From positions 13,177,866 through 13,241,865 of the forward strand of contig JACGWO010000011.1 in NCBI GenBank assembly GCA_034509735.1: 64,000 nt of DNA. Reading direction: 5' to 3'. How positions within the stretch are numbered: the first letter of the stretch is position 1; each line of letters begins with the position of its first letter. Shown one piece after another: positions 11,701-23,034 of this stretch. The stretch comes from Sesamum alatum (taxonomy: Eukaryota > Streptophyta > Magnoliopsida > Lamiales > Pedaliaceae). Below the pieces are notes generated by a model. That model made no database searches and had not been told where the DNA came from. It saw only the letters and a program-made list of their open reading frames with translations. The position numbers were made by a program, and so were the translations under genes.

Positions 11701-12420
11701 TTACGGGTAAAATGCAGAACCCCCAACGTATGGGGTTGATTTGCATGTTGGCCCGAACCTTTTTTTTGGCACACCTAACCTCCTAACTTTTCAAATTGTT
11801 GCAACAGTCCCTTTTTTCCACTTTAGGCGAGTGAAAGGTGAATTCCGGTTACCCAAAGACTGATATTTTTAATGTCCTTTTACGTAATTTCACCGCCCTT
11901 TTCCCACCAAAGCAACTAGTTATAAGCCAGCCCCAAATTATTTGCCGCTAATTTTGTTTTCAATGTCTGAAGTAAGAGAAGGGAGGAACTTGCTAAATGA
12001 AAGAAAATTGTTGGTGTGGACGCTCGTGCTGTGAAGAAAACATCTTGGATAGATCTCAACCCAAGGCCGAAAATATGCCATTTGTGATAGATTTCAGGGT
12101 AAGTGAAGTTTTTATTGAAGAATATAATGATTTTTGCTCAAGTTTTCATCAATTTAATTTCTTTTTTGAGGTAGGTGTGTGGGGAGTTGCAGCTTCTTCC
12201 CTAGAATGATCCTCCAATTTGTGAACGGCGCGTGCGACATTATCCAAGGCTTGCTTCAAAGGATAAACAGGCTTCAGAGGAACCAAAAAAAAAATAAGGA
12301 AGAAGGAGAAATCGATGGGGGGGGGGGATGTGTATTTGCTTGTTTTTTAAGTATATCTGTATGATGTGAAAAAAGAGAAGAATGAATAAACAGACTTGTT
12401 TTTTAGTGTATTGTATGTTG
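11701..12420 (+). pseudogene. GRF-type zinc-finger remnant, probably transposon-borne
   Basis: From about 11,997 the reading begins MKENCWCGR, the start of a GRF zinc finger (C-x-C-G). One base further on, a shifted frame continues RAVKKTSWIDLNP, a typical GRF core. After a possible intron (donor near 12,099), a second frame reads DPPICERR, the usual C-terminal GRF signature. At least one frameshift and one stop (TAG near 12,207) separate these pieces. GRF zinc fingers bind nucleic acid and in plants are often found in short transposon-linked proteins. The upstream stretch from 11,701 (gggtaaaatgcagaaccc) resembles a TIR, but no partner was found. The family is likely; function is absent. Confidence 0.6.
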
Positions 12421-12599
12421 ACTAATGTTAGTTTTTGGTCAAATTGTAATTTATGAATGAATTTTAGTTTCCTATGTACTGTATGTTGGCTAATGTTATT
12501 TCCTTAATATACCTGTGTAATTGCAAATAAGAATTCTGGAAGTGAGGAAAAAGATACAACATAACTCTGGAACTTGGGCAACAAAACTGAACTTGAATT

Positions 12600-13045
12600 T
12601 CATTGATTTAAGGCATTGTTTTGTAATGTTTCACAAGACATTCAAAAGTAGCCAAGCAAGGTTGTACATATGCAGAAATTAACACCAAATATACATGTTT
12701 AAAAAACAGTAAAAAATAGAGGCAGTCCATCATTGTTTGATTGCAAGTTGTGGTAGCTCATAATGGTACTCCTGATCACTACATTGTTGAACTGGATTTG
12801 TGGTGATGTTGGAACATTGTTTGAGATGGAAAAACAGTCGATGGAACCTTGTTGCACTTGATGGACTTGACCTTGGACATCTTTCTTTGCAGATTTTGTT
12901 TGAACTTTGGGAATCCCTTCTTTGCATCTTTCTGTTTAATTATCGTTCTGGGTTGATTTGATCAGAGCATGAAAGATACACCCTCATTATCAAGCTCGTT
13001 GATGAGTGTTTGGAACATATTTTTCTTAATTTATAGTTATTATTT
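12600..13045 (-). pseudogene. Possible exon remnant, basic C-terminal region of unknown protein
   Basis: On the minus strand about 12,770-12,930 reads as a lysine- and serine-rich stretch (FPKFKQNLQRKMSKVKS and onwards) in a frame different from the 65-codon ORF at 12,730-12,927. Composition suggests a coding tail, perhaps belonging with the GRF remnant to its left, but no domain is recognised. Treat as unassigned. Confidence 0.25.
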
Positions 13046-13462
13046 GAAGAAGATAAAAAAAAATATTGGAATACATATAGGAACGGTTCCACATGAAAAG
13101 TAGGAAACGGTTACTATGTGGGTGTTAGGAAACGGCAATCATTTTTTACTTTAGGAACGGTAGTGGGAACAATTTTTCCTATTAAGTAACCTTTCCTATT
13201 AGTGCAATTGCTAATACTAAATATTTTGGAATTGTTACAGGAACGGTATGCTGTAATTCAGGAAGGGTCTTTTGCTGGGAAAACGACAATGGGAACGGTA
13301 ACTACAATTAACTGACCGTTCCAATTTAGGTCAACATGAGTACAAAATATTAAACGATGTCGTATTAACATCATAACGATGTCGTATTTATCGTTTGGAC
13401 TGGTCTTAGGAAACAGTCCGCTTACCAAAATACGACCATTCCCAAAAACTATAGATAAGAAA

Positions 13463-13852
13463 CCCTTGGCAGATTTTTTCTCATTTGTCTGCTTCTCAAT
13501 CTCCCTCTCAACTCAATCTTTCTCTCTCAAGCCTCTCAAAACCCAGTCGTTGGTTCCACCAACCCCATCAACTCGCCGCCGGCAGTCGTCACCTCCACCA
13601 TCCACCTCCACCGGCCACAGTCGTCACCTCCACCCACTCCCGCTCACTGATCAACCTCCACCGCCATCCACCTCCACCATCACCATCCTCACCTCCACCA
13701 TCCATCGCCTCTCTCGGAGTACCGCTCCACTGTCCACCGTCGCCATCGCCTCTCTCTCTCTCTCTCTCTCCCGCCTCCACTATCCGCCACGTGCCACCTT
13801 CGTCGTCCGCCCACCAACACCACTGTCCACGCGCCACCACGATCAAGTAGGA
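13463..13852 (+). promoter_or_regulatory. CT-rich leader exon of the CACTA gene
   Basis: A sharp change to C/T-rich, GC-richer DNA with a (tc)n run at 13,750-13,770 follows the left subterminal repeats. It is open in three frames (including 13,379-13,858 and 13,485-13,850), but the predicted peptides are low-complexity S/P/T/H. It looks like a transcribed 5' leader before the 1.3-kb intron, not a protein. A donor-like aag|tagg or cag|gta near 13,850 is uncertain. Confidence 0.45.
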
Positions 13853-13857
13853 AAATA

Positions 13858-15178
13858 GCTTCCATTTTTATTTTTTTTCAAATTTTTGCATTTCTGAAAA
13901 TTGATGTTGGGGTTGGTTGTGTTTGTTGAAATTGTTGAAATTATTGTTGCAATTTTCTATAAATTTCTGGTTGCAATTTTCTGAAAATGTTGAAATTGTA
14001 ATGTAATTTTTTTGAAAATGTATTTGAAATTTTGTTGAAATAAATTGTTGTTTATTTGGAATTAGTATTCATTTTCTGTAATTTTCCTGTAATTTTGTGG
14101 TAAATTTGTGAATTTTCTGCAGTATTTCTATTAAATTATTTGTAATTTCTGTGTAATTTTCTGTTACAGTTCACAATAATATAGGATGAGAATTTCTATA
14201 ATATAATTTTAATTTTCTGTAATTTTCTGCCATTATTAAACATATTATTGTAATTCTTTTGGAATTTCTGTAATTAGTGTTGTAATTACAGATGGAATTT
14301 TCTGTAATTGTTGCAAATTATGTAAATGTTAATTTATGCAATTTTTGGTTTTTTTAATTCTCGAAAATAAATCTATAAATTAGTAAGTTTTTTCAACGAA
14401 AAAACTTTAAATTATGTAATGTTTAAAATTTTTCTGCATTTTGATGTACTTTTTTGAAAAGTTTCCTTTAATTTTCTTCTATTTTTCTAGAAAAAAAAAT
14501 ATGTAAGCTGTGTAATTTTTCTGAAAAAACAGTGTAAATCTGTAATTTGAAAAAAACTTATGTAAATTTTTTTTTTTTTTCAAGTATTTTTTGAAAATTT
14601 TCTGTCATTTTCTGTTTTTTTTTTTCTGAAAAAAAGAACTGTAAATACTATCTTTTTTATGAAAAAAAAATCTGTACTTTGGGGTAATGTTTTGTAATTT
14701 GTCAAAAATTTGTTAATTTTCTTTGTTAATTTTTGAATATTTTTTGTAATTTTCTATAATTTGTCAAAAAATTTGTTTATTTTTTTGAAATTTTATGAAA
14801 ATTTGGTATATTAGTATAATGGGTTTATATGAAAAATATAAGGATTTAGGTGACAATTTAGGGAAAATTTGGGATTATAATTATAAATATATAGAAAATA
14901 GAAATATTTAGTGTATTATTAAGCGTCAATTTTGGGTTCTAGTATATATTTAGGAAATAATTTTAGGATTTTAGTAAAACAATGTACGAAAAATTTTTAA
15001 AACAAAATTGGGATTCATTATCCATTTAATAGAATTAATTTTGGGACTTAGTATACAATTTTAGGATTTAGTTTGCATAATTATTTTAAAAAATTAGAAA
15101 ATTATGATTATTCAAATAAATTGATACCTTTGCATGCATTTTTTAACTTCTTACCACTAATAGTTTTAAAAAAAATTC
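13858..15178 (+). other. T-rich intron-like spacer of the CACTA gene
   Basis: About 1.3 kb of T-rich DNA dominated by variants of tgtaattttctg, with no ORF and no TIR. It separates the leader from the first coding exon. I see no separate gene here. Confidence 0.5.
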
Positions 15179-15184
15179 TAGATC

Positions 15185-16695
15185 ATGTCTGGTTGGGATT
15201 TCCACCTAGAGGAGGTTAGACGTGGCCGCGGTCGCGGCTCACCGGCCATTACCGCCGGCCGGTGCTGCTTTCCCAGGATGGGGAAGCAGTGTACGCGACC
15301 ACCACCACCACACCCACCACCGACAGAGCAGGCAGGGCAGCACCTGAGCCAGATCAGCAGCCGATCCGGCTCCACTGCACCGTCAAGGAGGGTGTCGAAC
15401 CATTCTACTACCGCACTAGCGGTAGAATCCGGCCCGTCGTCGGGCTGCCCCACCACCATCACCCCACCGGCCTGGCCCACCACTCCCGCACCATCCGCGC
15501 GCCAGTAACATCACACTCACCGACGCGAGGTATATTTACATTTTTTAAAATTTTTTTTTTGTAATTTTGAAATTATTATTTTATGTCACACTATTTATTA
15601 TATAATTTCAGGAGGGACCGAAAGATACACGAGCGCATCAACGCGGTGGTGCGAGAACACTATCCCCACCCTTGGGGCAGTTTGCGCAAGGTGCTGCAGA
15701 AGCACCAGCATATTCTGGTTTGAGAGCCTGGAAGGTAAGGTTAATTTCAGTTATGAATTAAATTTTTATTTTAAATATTTTAACAATTTCAATTCTTATA
15801 TATATATATATAATTATTAATACAAATGACGTATTGGTAGGACTACGACGACGAGGCGATGTTTCAAGATCTTCCACATCTGGGCGGGGAAGTTCCTCCA
15901 AGAAGAAGTTCTCCTCGCTAAACAGTCCCTTTAGAAGCTTTTATGGCTGGCGAACGAGGTCTGGCGGCAGCTCCTCCTGTATTGGGAGTCCCGGAGTTCA
16001 AGGAGGAGTGGCGCGAAGAACAAGGCGAACCGGTCCGCCAACCCAACCGCATCTGCTACTGTGTACCGGGGGAATTCTGTCTCCGTCGGTATGCACAAGC
16101 GGAAGATGGTAAGATGTTTAATGTTATTTTAAAGTATTTATTATTATTAAATTAAAATTTGGTAATAATTGTTTCCAATTTCTTTTTACAGGAGGAGGCA
16201 GCTCGGCCGACCAGTGCAGCAGATAGAGTTATTCTCCAGATGCTACAAGAAGAAGGCCGACGACGGCTTGGAGCAGGCCGAGGGCAGTGGAGGTGGAGGT
16301 AAGTTGTATATTCATATTCTAATTTATTTTTTTTTAATGTTTGAAAATATTCTAATTTATTCTAACTAATTTTTGCAGGAGACGTTCCAGAAGATGCTTG
16401 AGGACAACTAGTCTCAGGCTACGGCCAATCCTAGGGATGCTCCAGCCGAATCAGAGGGCTCGGTGGCGCAAACTGAGTAGGAGATTTGGCTGGCTGTGGT
16501 CGGGGGCAAGAACAAGGGCCGAGTATTTGGTCTTGGTTTTGAGGCCCACGGTCTCAGCCAGACTGTTACATCGCCATCACCAGCGCCACCGCCACCGCCA
16601 CTGCCAGCGCCTTCGTCAAATCTGGAGGTCGGATGGTCCGCCTTGAGGAGATGATGGTGGACATGATGGGCATCTATGAAGGCCCTGCAGACTAG
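15185..16695 (+). pseudogene. Transposase_24 (Ptta/En/Spm, TNP1-like) protein, decayed
   Basis: This is the accessory protein of plant CACTA elements, thought to bind the subterminal repeats. Exons with GT-AG borders: 15185-15529, 15612-15734, 15841-16108, 16192-16298 and 16379-about 16695. Exon 3 has HERINAVVREHYPHPWGSL. Exon 4 has WESPEFKEEW and, one frame over, the hallmark ANPTASATVYRG followed by GMHKRKM. Exon 5 has ELFSRCYKKKADDG. Exon 6 has ETFQKMLEDN, then TAG, then ATANPRDAPAESEGSVAQTE, a second TAG, then EIWLAVVGG and GRVFGLG and a P-rich tail. Both TAGs sit where the family has Gln, consistent with C-to-T decay. Exon 4 has a frameshift. Exon GC content is far above that of the surroundings. 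Confidence 0.85.
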
Positions 16696-16989
16696 CCACT
16701 CCGGCACCGGCCCGTCACGGCCTCCCTAGAGACCCCTCCCTTTCAAACGTTGACGAGATGGACGAGGACGAGGGGGACAGAGGAGTAGATTTAGGACTTT
16801 TTTTATTTTTGTAATTAAATTGGATAATATTCTCATTTAATATAATTTTTATTTCTAAATTATGCATTTTTTTCATATTTAAAATAATAATTATAAAACC
16901 AAATTCAAAAATATTATTAATAATTTAATATATATTTTAATGATAATAATTATTACTATAACAAAAAATTAATAATTCATTATTTAGGA

Positions 16990-17690
16990 AATGGTTTCTT
17001 TCGACGGTCATGTAGCGCATACAAACTGTTCTAATGTGTGACTGTTTTAAAAGAAGTGACCGTTCTATTACCGGGTAAACAACCATTCCAAATTTATATG
17101 ACAATCGTTCCTAAAGCGGGTAAATACGAATTCCAAATTATGGATGGAACGTTCTACATGTATTCCAAATTCAATGCCTTCGTGGTTAAGTTTTCGTTCT
17201 AAATACAATACCAAAAATCGATCCAATATCGTATTCCAAAATTAGGAGTACAAAGCCCGTTCCCAAGGATCGTGTCAAAATGTAATTCGTTACCGTTCCT
17301 AACTTGTATACCCACCGTTCCAAGGCGTATTCCAGAAATAGTGCTAAAATGTATCTGCAACTTATGCTGACATTCCAAAATGTGTTCTAACTACCGTTCC
17401 TAATTGTGCGATCTACTTTTGATATGGTTGTTCTAAAATTTATAAGGTGTTCTAAATGCAAAATTTACAAATTCATACATTATAAAAGGTAATTAGGAAC
17501 GGTAAAACGATTGTATGCCAACAACTGTTCCTAAAATGGAACGGTCATCCTGCTTCCGTTCCTAATTATTAGGAACACCTCTCCTTGCAACGGATAGCCT
17601 CTCATTCCTGACCGTCTCTAATACCAGTTCAAATGAATCCAGTGATCTATTTACCGTTTCAAATATTAAAAAAAAACCGTTTCTATTCCC
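16990..17690. repeat. Right subterminal repeat array of the CACTA element
   Basis: Dense short motifs: accgttcc, ggaacggt, cgttcctaa, tgttcctaa, aaccattcc, roughly one every 40-60 bases and in both orientations. A similar but shorter array is at 13,080-13,340. These are the expected binding sites of the element's accessory protein. Confidence 0.7.
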
Positions 17691-17717
17691 GTTGCAATTA
17701 TCTCATTTTTTGTAGTG

Positions 17718-19088
17718 CATTAAACACGAAAACACGTCTTTTTCGTCACAAGTTAACGAGTGACCACATGGCCGTTAACGGTCGTTAACCCCTGTTTGTT
17801 CACGTGAGGGGCCATGTTTAATGGTACCAAAAAAACAGTTTCCCTATTTTTTTGGTACCATTAAGAGGGAAAAAAATATTTTGAGCAAGTTTGACTACAA
17901 ACTATAAGATAATTTTTTCTTTTTACAAAAAATGAAAATGTTAGAAAAAATTATATTTTAATATATATAATAAAACAACTTTAAAATTCAAATTATTTGT
18001 ATATCAGATAATTTTAATTTAGGATCTTTTTTACTAATTTTGAAAATTAAATGTTATTTGGTCTGAAAATATTTTAACATTTGAGCACAAATTATAAGAA
18101 AAATATTTTTTTGGAATAAAAGTATTAAAATATTTTTAGACAAATAATAATTCAATTTCAAAAAATAATAAAAAAATGCCAAATTTATCTCAAAAATAGA
18201 TAATTATTATTGAAATTAATTAATTATTTATAACAAAATAAATTTTATCAAATAATTTTATTTTAAAAATAAATTTATAATTTATATACAATAAAATTTA
18301 TCTAATAATTTTATTTTTAAAAAAATTATATCTCATAGTTTGTTGTCAAATATTAAAATATTTTCAAACCAATAATAATTCAATTTTTAAAAATAATAAA
18401 AAGATCCTAGAATTATCTAAAATAAAATAATTGTAATTTTAAATTTATTTTATACACATATTAAAATAAAATTTCTTGAATATATTTCTTAAAATTTTAT
18501 TAAAAATACTTTTAAGACCAAATAATAATTTAATTTTCAAAAAATAATGAAAAGATCGATGCTGGACTTTATCTCAAATATAAATAATTATAATTTAAAC
18601 TAATTCAGTATTTATATAAAAATAAATTTATCTAATATTTCTATTTTAAAAATATTTTTTTTCTGTTATAGTGTGTGGTCAAAGTTATTATTTTTTTTTT
18701 CAAAAAGAGTAAAAATAGATCCTAGAAATATTTGAAATACAAATAATTTTAATTTTTTAAATTTATTTTATTATATATATTAAAATAAAATCACCTTTCA
18801 TTTTTGTAAAGAAAAAAAAAATCTTATAGTTTGTAGTTAAAATTGGTCAAAAAAATTTTCCCTCTTAATGATACCAAAAAAATAGAAAACTGTTTTTTGG
18901 TACCATTAAAATATCTCCTCACGTGAGCAAATAGGGTTAATGGCCGTTAACAGCCATTTGCTCAGCCGTTAACTTGGGACCAAAAAGACGTGTTTTCGTA
19001 TTTAATGTATCAAAAGCGACACTCACTATAATTGTGGTACCAAAAGCGATAATGATATTTTTTAACGATACCAAAAAGTATTTTTCGC
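17718..19088. mobile_element. Long inverted-repeat element, left arm cut by the CACTA end
   Basis: The left arm (cattaaacacgaaaacacgt, ccgttaacggtcgttaac, tgttcacgtgagg, ggtaccattaagaggga) is mirrored at 18,830-19,010 (ccctcttaatgataccaaa, cctcacgtgagcaaatag, ccgttaacttggg, gacgtgttttcgtatttaat). The right arm runs on for about 80 more bases (gcgacactcactata to tatttttcgc) with no match on the left, where the CACTA terminus abuts directly. The middle (17,900-18,800) is AT-rich and noncoding. Confidence 0.75.
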
Positions 19089-19089
19089 A

Positions 19090-19383
19090 AACAAAATATG
19101 AAGTTGGATATCCAATCCAATCCTTACAAGTAAACAAGGCCTAGTGGAAATTTTAAATTGTCACCCACTTTTTCGTGATAAGATTTCTCTTTTTCTTTCT
19201 GTAGCGACTTTTGACAAATTTAATATTTATTCAATAAATTATTTAATTAAAATATGATAGGGCTAAACTATTTTCTATCTTCACCACTGAGTTGGAGTAT
19301 CGAGAAGTTAACTACAAAAGGAAGAGTCTTAATGTTATATAAGAAAATAAAATCAAACTAAGCAACAATACTATACATAGAAA
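19090..19383. other. No gene seen
   Basis: AT-rich spacer between the inverted-repeat element and the 19,384 MITE. In copy A the sequence beyond exon 2 is intronic, so this is probably intron remnant of SCPL copy 2. No exon was recognised. Confidence 0.4.
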
Positions 19384-19808
19384 GGGAAAATTGCATTTTA
19401 CGTCTCATAATTTATACTGTTTGTGATTTTGGTCCCATTAATTTTTGACGTAGCAATTTTGATCCCATAAGTCTACAAACGTTGCAATTTTAGTCCCATT
19501 GACAAAATCCGTTAAAATTTTAACGGAAGGTGCACATGCTCCGTTAAGTCCATAAGTCACATCTAATGAAATGTTGCAATTATAGTCCTATAAGTCCACA
19601 AACGTTGCAATTTTAGTCCCATAAATCCACAAACGTTGCATTTTAGTCCCATGCACGTGCTCCTTCCGTTAAATTTTAACGAATTTCGTAAATGGGACTA
19701 AAATTGCAATGTTTGTGGACTTATGTGACTAAAATTTCTACGTCAAAAATTCATGGGACCAAAATCACAAACAGTGTAAAGTTATGGGACGTAAAATGCA
19801 ATTTTTCC
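19384..19808. mobile_element. MULE-type MITE with 9-base target duplication
   Basis: The 425-base element has matching ends gggaaaattgcattttacgt and acgtaaaatgcaatttttcc. It is flanked by ACATAGAAA (19,375-19,383) and ACATAAAAA (19,809-19,817), a 9-base duplication with one mismatch, typical of Mutator-like elements. The arms repeat cccataagtccacaaacgtt and taacggaaggtgcac. It lies 14 bases from SCPL exon 2 copy B. Confidence 0.8.
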
Positions 19809-19822
19809 ACATAAAAACGTAC

Positions 19823-19969
19823 CCATTTCCATTAAAATGGTGGAAAGACCGGAACAACCAGGTCCGCCGGTCAACCAAAGTATGAGAGGATCCTCGTCAG
19901 GATTGCTTTCGGATACAAAGAAGAAGTAGAAAAGTTGCACCTCCTTATTCTCTCCCATAAGGTTTGAAC
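19823..19969 (-). pseudogene. SCPL exon 2, isolated second copy
   Basis: It is exactly 147 bases, the same length as exon 2 of the first gene (6397-6543), and is open throughout. It reads [16 protein letters not shown], then [19 protein letters not shown] and [10 protein letters not shown], with a normal donor (G|gtacgt). The acceptor AG of copy A is CG here (taacgGTTCAA), and neither exon 1 nor any later exon was found nearby. It is a fragment of a duplicated SCPL gene. Its frame is useful as a reference: it shows that copy A carries one extra and one missing base in this exon. Confidence 0.9.
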
Positions 19970-19989
19970 CGTTAACAAATAACTAATTT

Positions 19990-20297
19990 TCATCCATTTT
20001 TATGGGTGAATTGATCAAAATGTCCTTATGCAAACCGAATTATCCATTTAATTTTAAAGTTTCTGAATTTTTTGTTACTAAAATGCGCGGGGAGATATTT
20101 CTTACGTTTTTTACATAAAGGGGTGATAATATAATTTGCGTCGTAGATTTTTCTATATTTAACAAAAAAAAAAATGAACAATTCCAAACCTTTGGTTAAA
20201 AATGACAATCCTCAAGGGGTATTTGTAATTTTTTAAAAAAAATAAGGAAATATCTGTAATTATATCAAACCTCAATAGAAGTTATTGTAATTTACCC
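19990..20297. repeat. MITE, 229-672 family
   Basis: The right end (tttgtaattttttaaaaaaa, ctgtaattatatcaaacctc, gttattgtaatttaccct) matches the right end of the intronic MITE at 575-672. The left end is less clear (gggtgaattgatcaaaatg). The 60-codon minus-strand ORF at 20,026-20,208 lies within it and is not a gene. Confidence 0.55.
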
Positions 20298-20369
20298 TAA
20301 AAAATAATACATATTGAATGCATAATTCTTTAATATATATAACATTATTTTAAGAGGAGGTAATATCAA

Positions 20370-21687
20370 ACCCTACAAGAAATAACAGTAATAGCAACGA
20401 TATATATTCTTGCAAAATAGTTGAAGACGTTGCTACAAATGAATAGGTTAGCAACAAATTTAGTAATAATTTTACTTACTAATTAACACGATGCTGATTT
20501 TAATATGAAATTATCTTTGTAACTATTGAGTTATATTTTTGTAGTGAAATTTAAACCATTTGTTTGAATATTATACCTGATGAGGGAAGAAATATTAAAT
20601 CAGACCAAAAAATTAGAAATACTATAATACTTGTGAAAATATAAATTCTTAACAAATATTTCACACGAGCTCATCTGTTCGAGCCTGAAATTATACAACT
20701 TAAAACTATACGACTTGGTTCTTCGAGAATAAAAATATGAGTTCCCTTTAAAAATATGAGTCCTCTCTCCAATAAAGGTATACGAGCTCCCGCCTTGATA
20801 TGAGCCCAGCTCACGACCAACCCCATTTTTTGCTTTTTTTTTTAAAAAATTATTTTAAAATTAATTATGTATTAAATAATAATGAAAATTCTAAATAATA
20901 ATTAAATTTAATTATATATATAATTAATATTAATATTAATTCATTATTATTTTAAAATTTTAAATTATTATTTATAATATGTTAATTATTATTAATAAAT
21001 AAATATAATTAAGGTTTTAATAATTAATAAATATATTTATTAATTAAATATGACATATAATATTACATTGTGTAAAAAATTAACAATATTATAAAATTAG
21101 TGATAATTATAAATTATAATAGTGACCACCAATCCATATGTATGTCTTGGTATTGGTGTCGATGTCTTTTTTTTTTTTTTTTTTTCCACCAATCGATTCT
21201 ATTGGATCCTTTTATCTTTAAGTTATGATTAACAACTATATTGCCAAATTTTTAGTAATTAATAGGTATCTTTATTAATTAAAGATAGTCTATAATATTA
21301 TATTATGTACAAAAAAATAAAAAAGAAAGAAAAAATTATGGTCTATAATATTATTTCTGTCACTGTCACCATAAAAAAAAAATTATTGTTGGCTACATTA
21401 TTTTCAATGATTATAGATAAAAAAATTATAGTAAATAACTATTATTAACTACGGTTAATAAAAATTGATGCAAAAACTAGTTTTTCCACAATAAAAAATA
21501 TATTTGCCACACCTAAGAGCTGTAGTAAAAACATTCATCATTGCTTTTAATCATGACAAATATTTTAGTCACCCTCACAAAAGCTACGGCGAACAACAAT
21601 TACGTGGTTGTGGTCAATTACTATTTGCTATAACTATTTAATATTAACCATGCTTGATTAAATGCTATATTTATTCTTGTGGTGTGT
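20370..21687. repeat. Patchwork of CACTA-type MITE sequence
   Basis: Pieces carry CACTA-MITE ends: cctacaagaaataacag at 20,379 and, near 21,660-21,683, gctatatttattcttgtggtg, the complement of a CACCACAAGAAT terminus. The body (attattaactacggttaata, aatattttagtcaccc) resembles the 7066 MITE. The middle is AT-rich. It occupies the place where SCPL exon 1 of copy B should lie, and no exon 1 is visible. Confidence 0.5.
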
Positions 21688-21696
21688 GTATATATA

Positions 21697-22443
21697 AGGG
21701 TAAATTGCATTTTTAGTCCCGTATATTAAGGGGGGTGGCAAAACAGGACCCTATATAAAGGGGTGACAAATAGTACCCTACAATTCAATATGTTTTGACA
21801 ATTACAGGACTCTGGCCACAGAAATTACAAAAGTGTCCGGCAATTGATGACATGGACTAAAGTTAGGGGTTTTTTGTGCGCTTCTGCTGATATGACATTT
21901 TTAATTAAAATTTGGATACCAACTAAATAAACGACTTGGAAAAAAATGATATAAAATATTTTTTGGAATTTATATTATGTATCAAAATGAATAAAATACA
22001 CAAAAAAAAAAATAAATAAAATACATAAAATTATAAAAAAACAATAAACCTATAATAAACAAAAATTCACTCCCCCTTCCCCCCCACCCACCCCCGCCCT
22101 CATCCCCCTAACCCCGTATAATTATATACATAATATAAATTCATAATTCATAATTATATACATAATATAAATTCAAAATTCATGTTATATCATTTTTTTT
22201 CAAGTCATTTGCTTAGTTGGCATCCGAATTTTAATTAAAATGCCATGTCAACAGAAGCCCAAAAAAAAAAAGGCTCTAATTTTAGTCCATGTCATCAATT
22301 TTCGGCCACTTTTGTAATTCTAGTGGCCGGAGTCCTGTAATATCCAAAAAAAATAAATTTTAGGGTACTATTTGTCATCCATTTATATAGGGTCCTTATT
22401 TTGCAATTCCCTAATATATGGGATAAAAAAATATAATTTAACC
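21697..22443. mobile_element. MULE-type MITE with perfect 9-base duplication
   Basis: The ends (agggtaaattgcatttttag and ataaaaaaatataatttaac) are inverted, with arms of about 180 bases (ggaccctatataaagg against tttatatagggtcctta; acaggactctggcca against tggccggagtcctgt). GTATATATA flanks both sides (21,688-21,696 and 22,444-22,452). It split the SCPL copy B promoter, whose two halves (tcttgtggtgtgtgtatata and taaaactaagtaaaaatat) lie either side. Confidence 0.8.
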
Positions 22444-22717
22444 GTATATATAAAACTAAGTAAAAATATAATAAAATTACAATAGAAAATTTGGTCCGAC
22501 AGCGCATCCGAGCACTGCAATGTTGTGATTTACTCATTAAAACCGTGGTGGGGAGTAGTATTGATTGAAGTGTGACGGTTTTATCCCCATGCACATTATT
22601 CAACTTTGTTGGATATTAATTAATTTGATTGTTTGTTTGCATTCGATATTAATTTGAAAAGACCTCGACTAAATCAGATCCACAACTTTTTTTTTTTTTT
22701 TATGGGCCACATTAATA

Positions 22718-23034
22718 TCATTCTCTACAACAAACATAACACCTAATTATAATTAATTATTATGATTAATAATAAATAATCGTTATAAATAATTATTGAT
22801 CACTGTCATGTTTGGTTGTAGGTTTTACAAAGATGGCCAAAATATTTGTCTTGGCTAACAGTCATGACAAATATTTTCACCACGGCTTTTAAATGTGCAA
22901 AATAATTTTTTTTATGGTGGAAAAAATAATTTTTTGCATCGATTTATTAACCGTAGTTAATAATAATTATTTATCATAATTCTTAACCATAACTATTAAT
23001 ATTGTAGCCAATAGTAATTTTTTTTTTTCTAGTA
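22718..23034. mobile_element. CACTA-type MITE, copy B of the 7066 element
   Basis: attattatgattaataataaa, gttggttgtaggttttaca-like text and attaatattgtagccaatag match block A. The right end is tttttttttctagtatcgg (TAGTG mutated to TAGTA) and the left end is ctctacaac (CACTAC mutated). It lacks the MITE nested in copy A. Confidence 0.6.

Larger units (their letters stand above)
13050..17717 (+). mobile_element. CACTA (En/Spm) element, 5' TIR missing
   Basis: The right end at 17,717 reads, on the minus strand, CACTACAAAAAATGAGAT, a canonical CACTA terminus. Both flanks carry many short copies of GGAACGGT or its complement ACCGTTCC or close variants (13,080-13,340 and 16,990-17,690), as expected for subterminal transposase-binding repeats. 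Between them lies a multi-exon Transposase_24 gene (15,185-16,695) with a CT-rich leader at 13,463-13,852. No CACTA start was found near 13,050, so the left TIR has been lost. No TPase (TnpD) gene is present, so it is non-autonomous. Confidence 0.85.

Noticed and set aside
13379..13858. 159- and 121-codon overlapping ORFs, S/P/T/H-rich
   Set aside because: Open in several frames and on both strands because the DNA is CT-rich; no domain. Treated as the CACTA gene leader.
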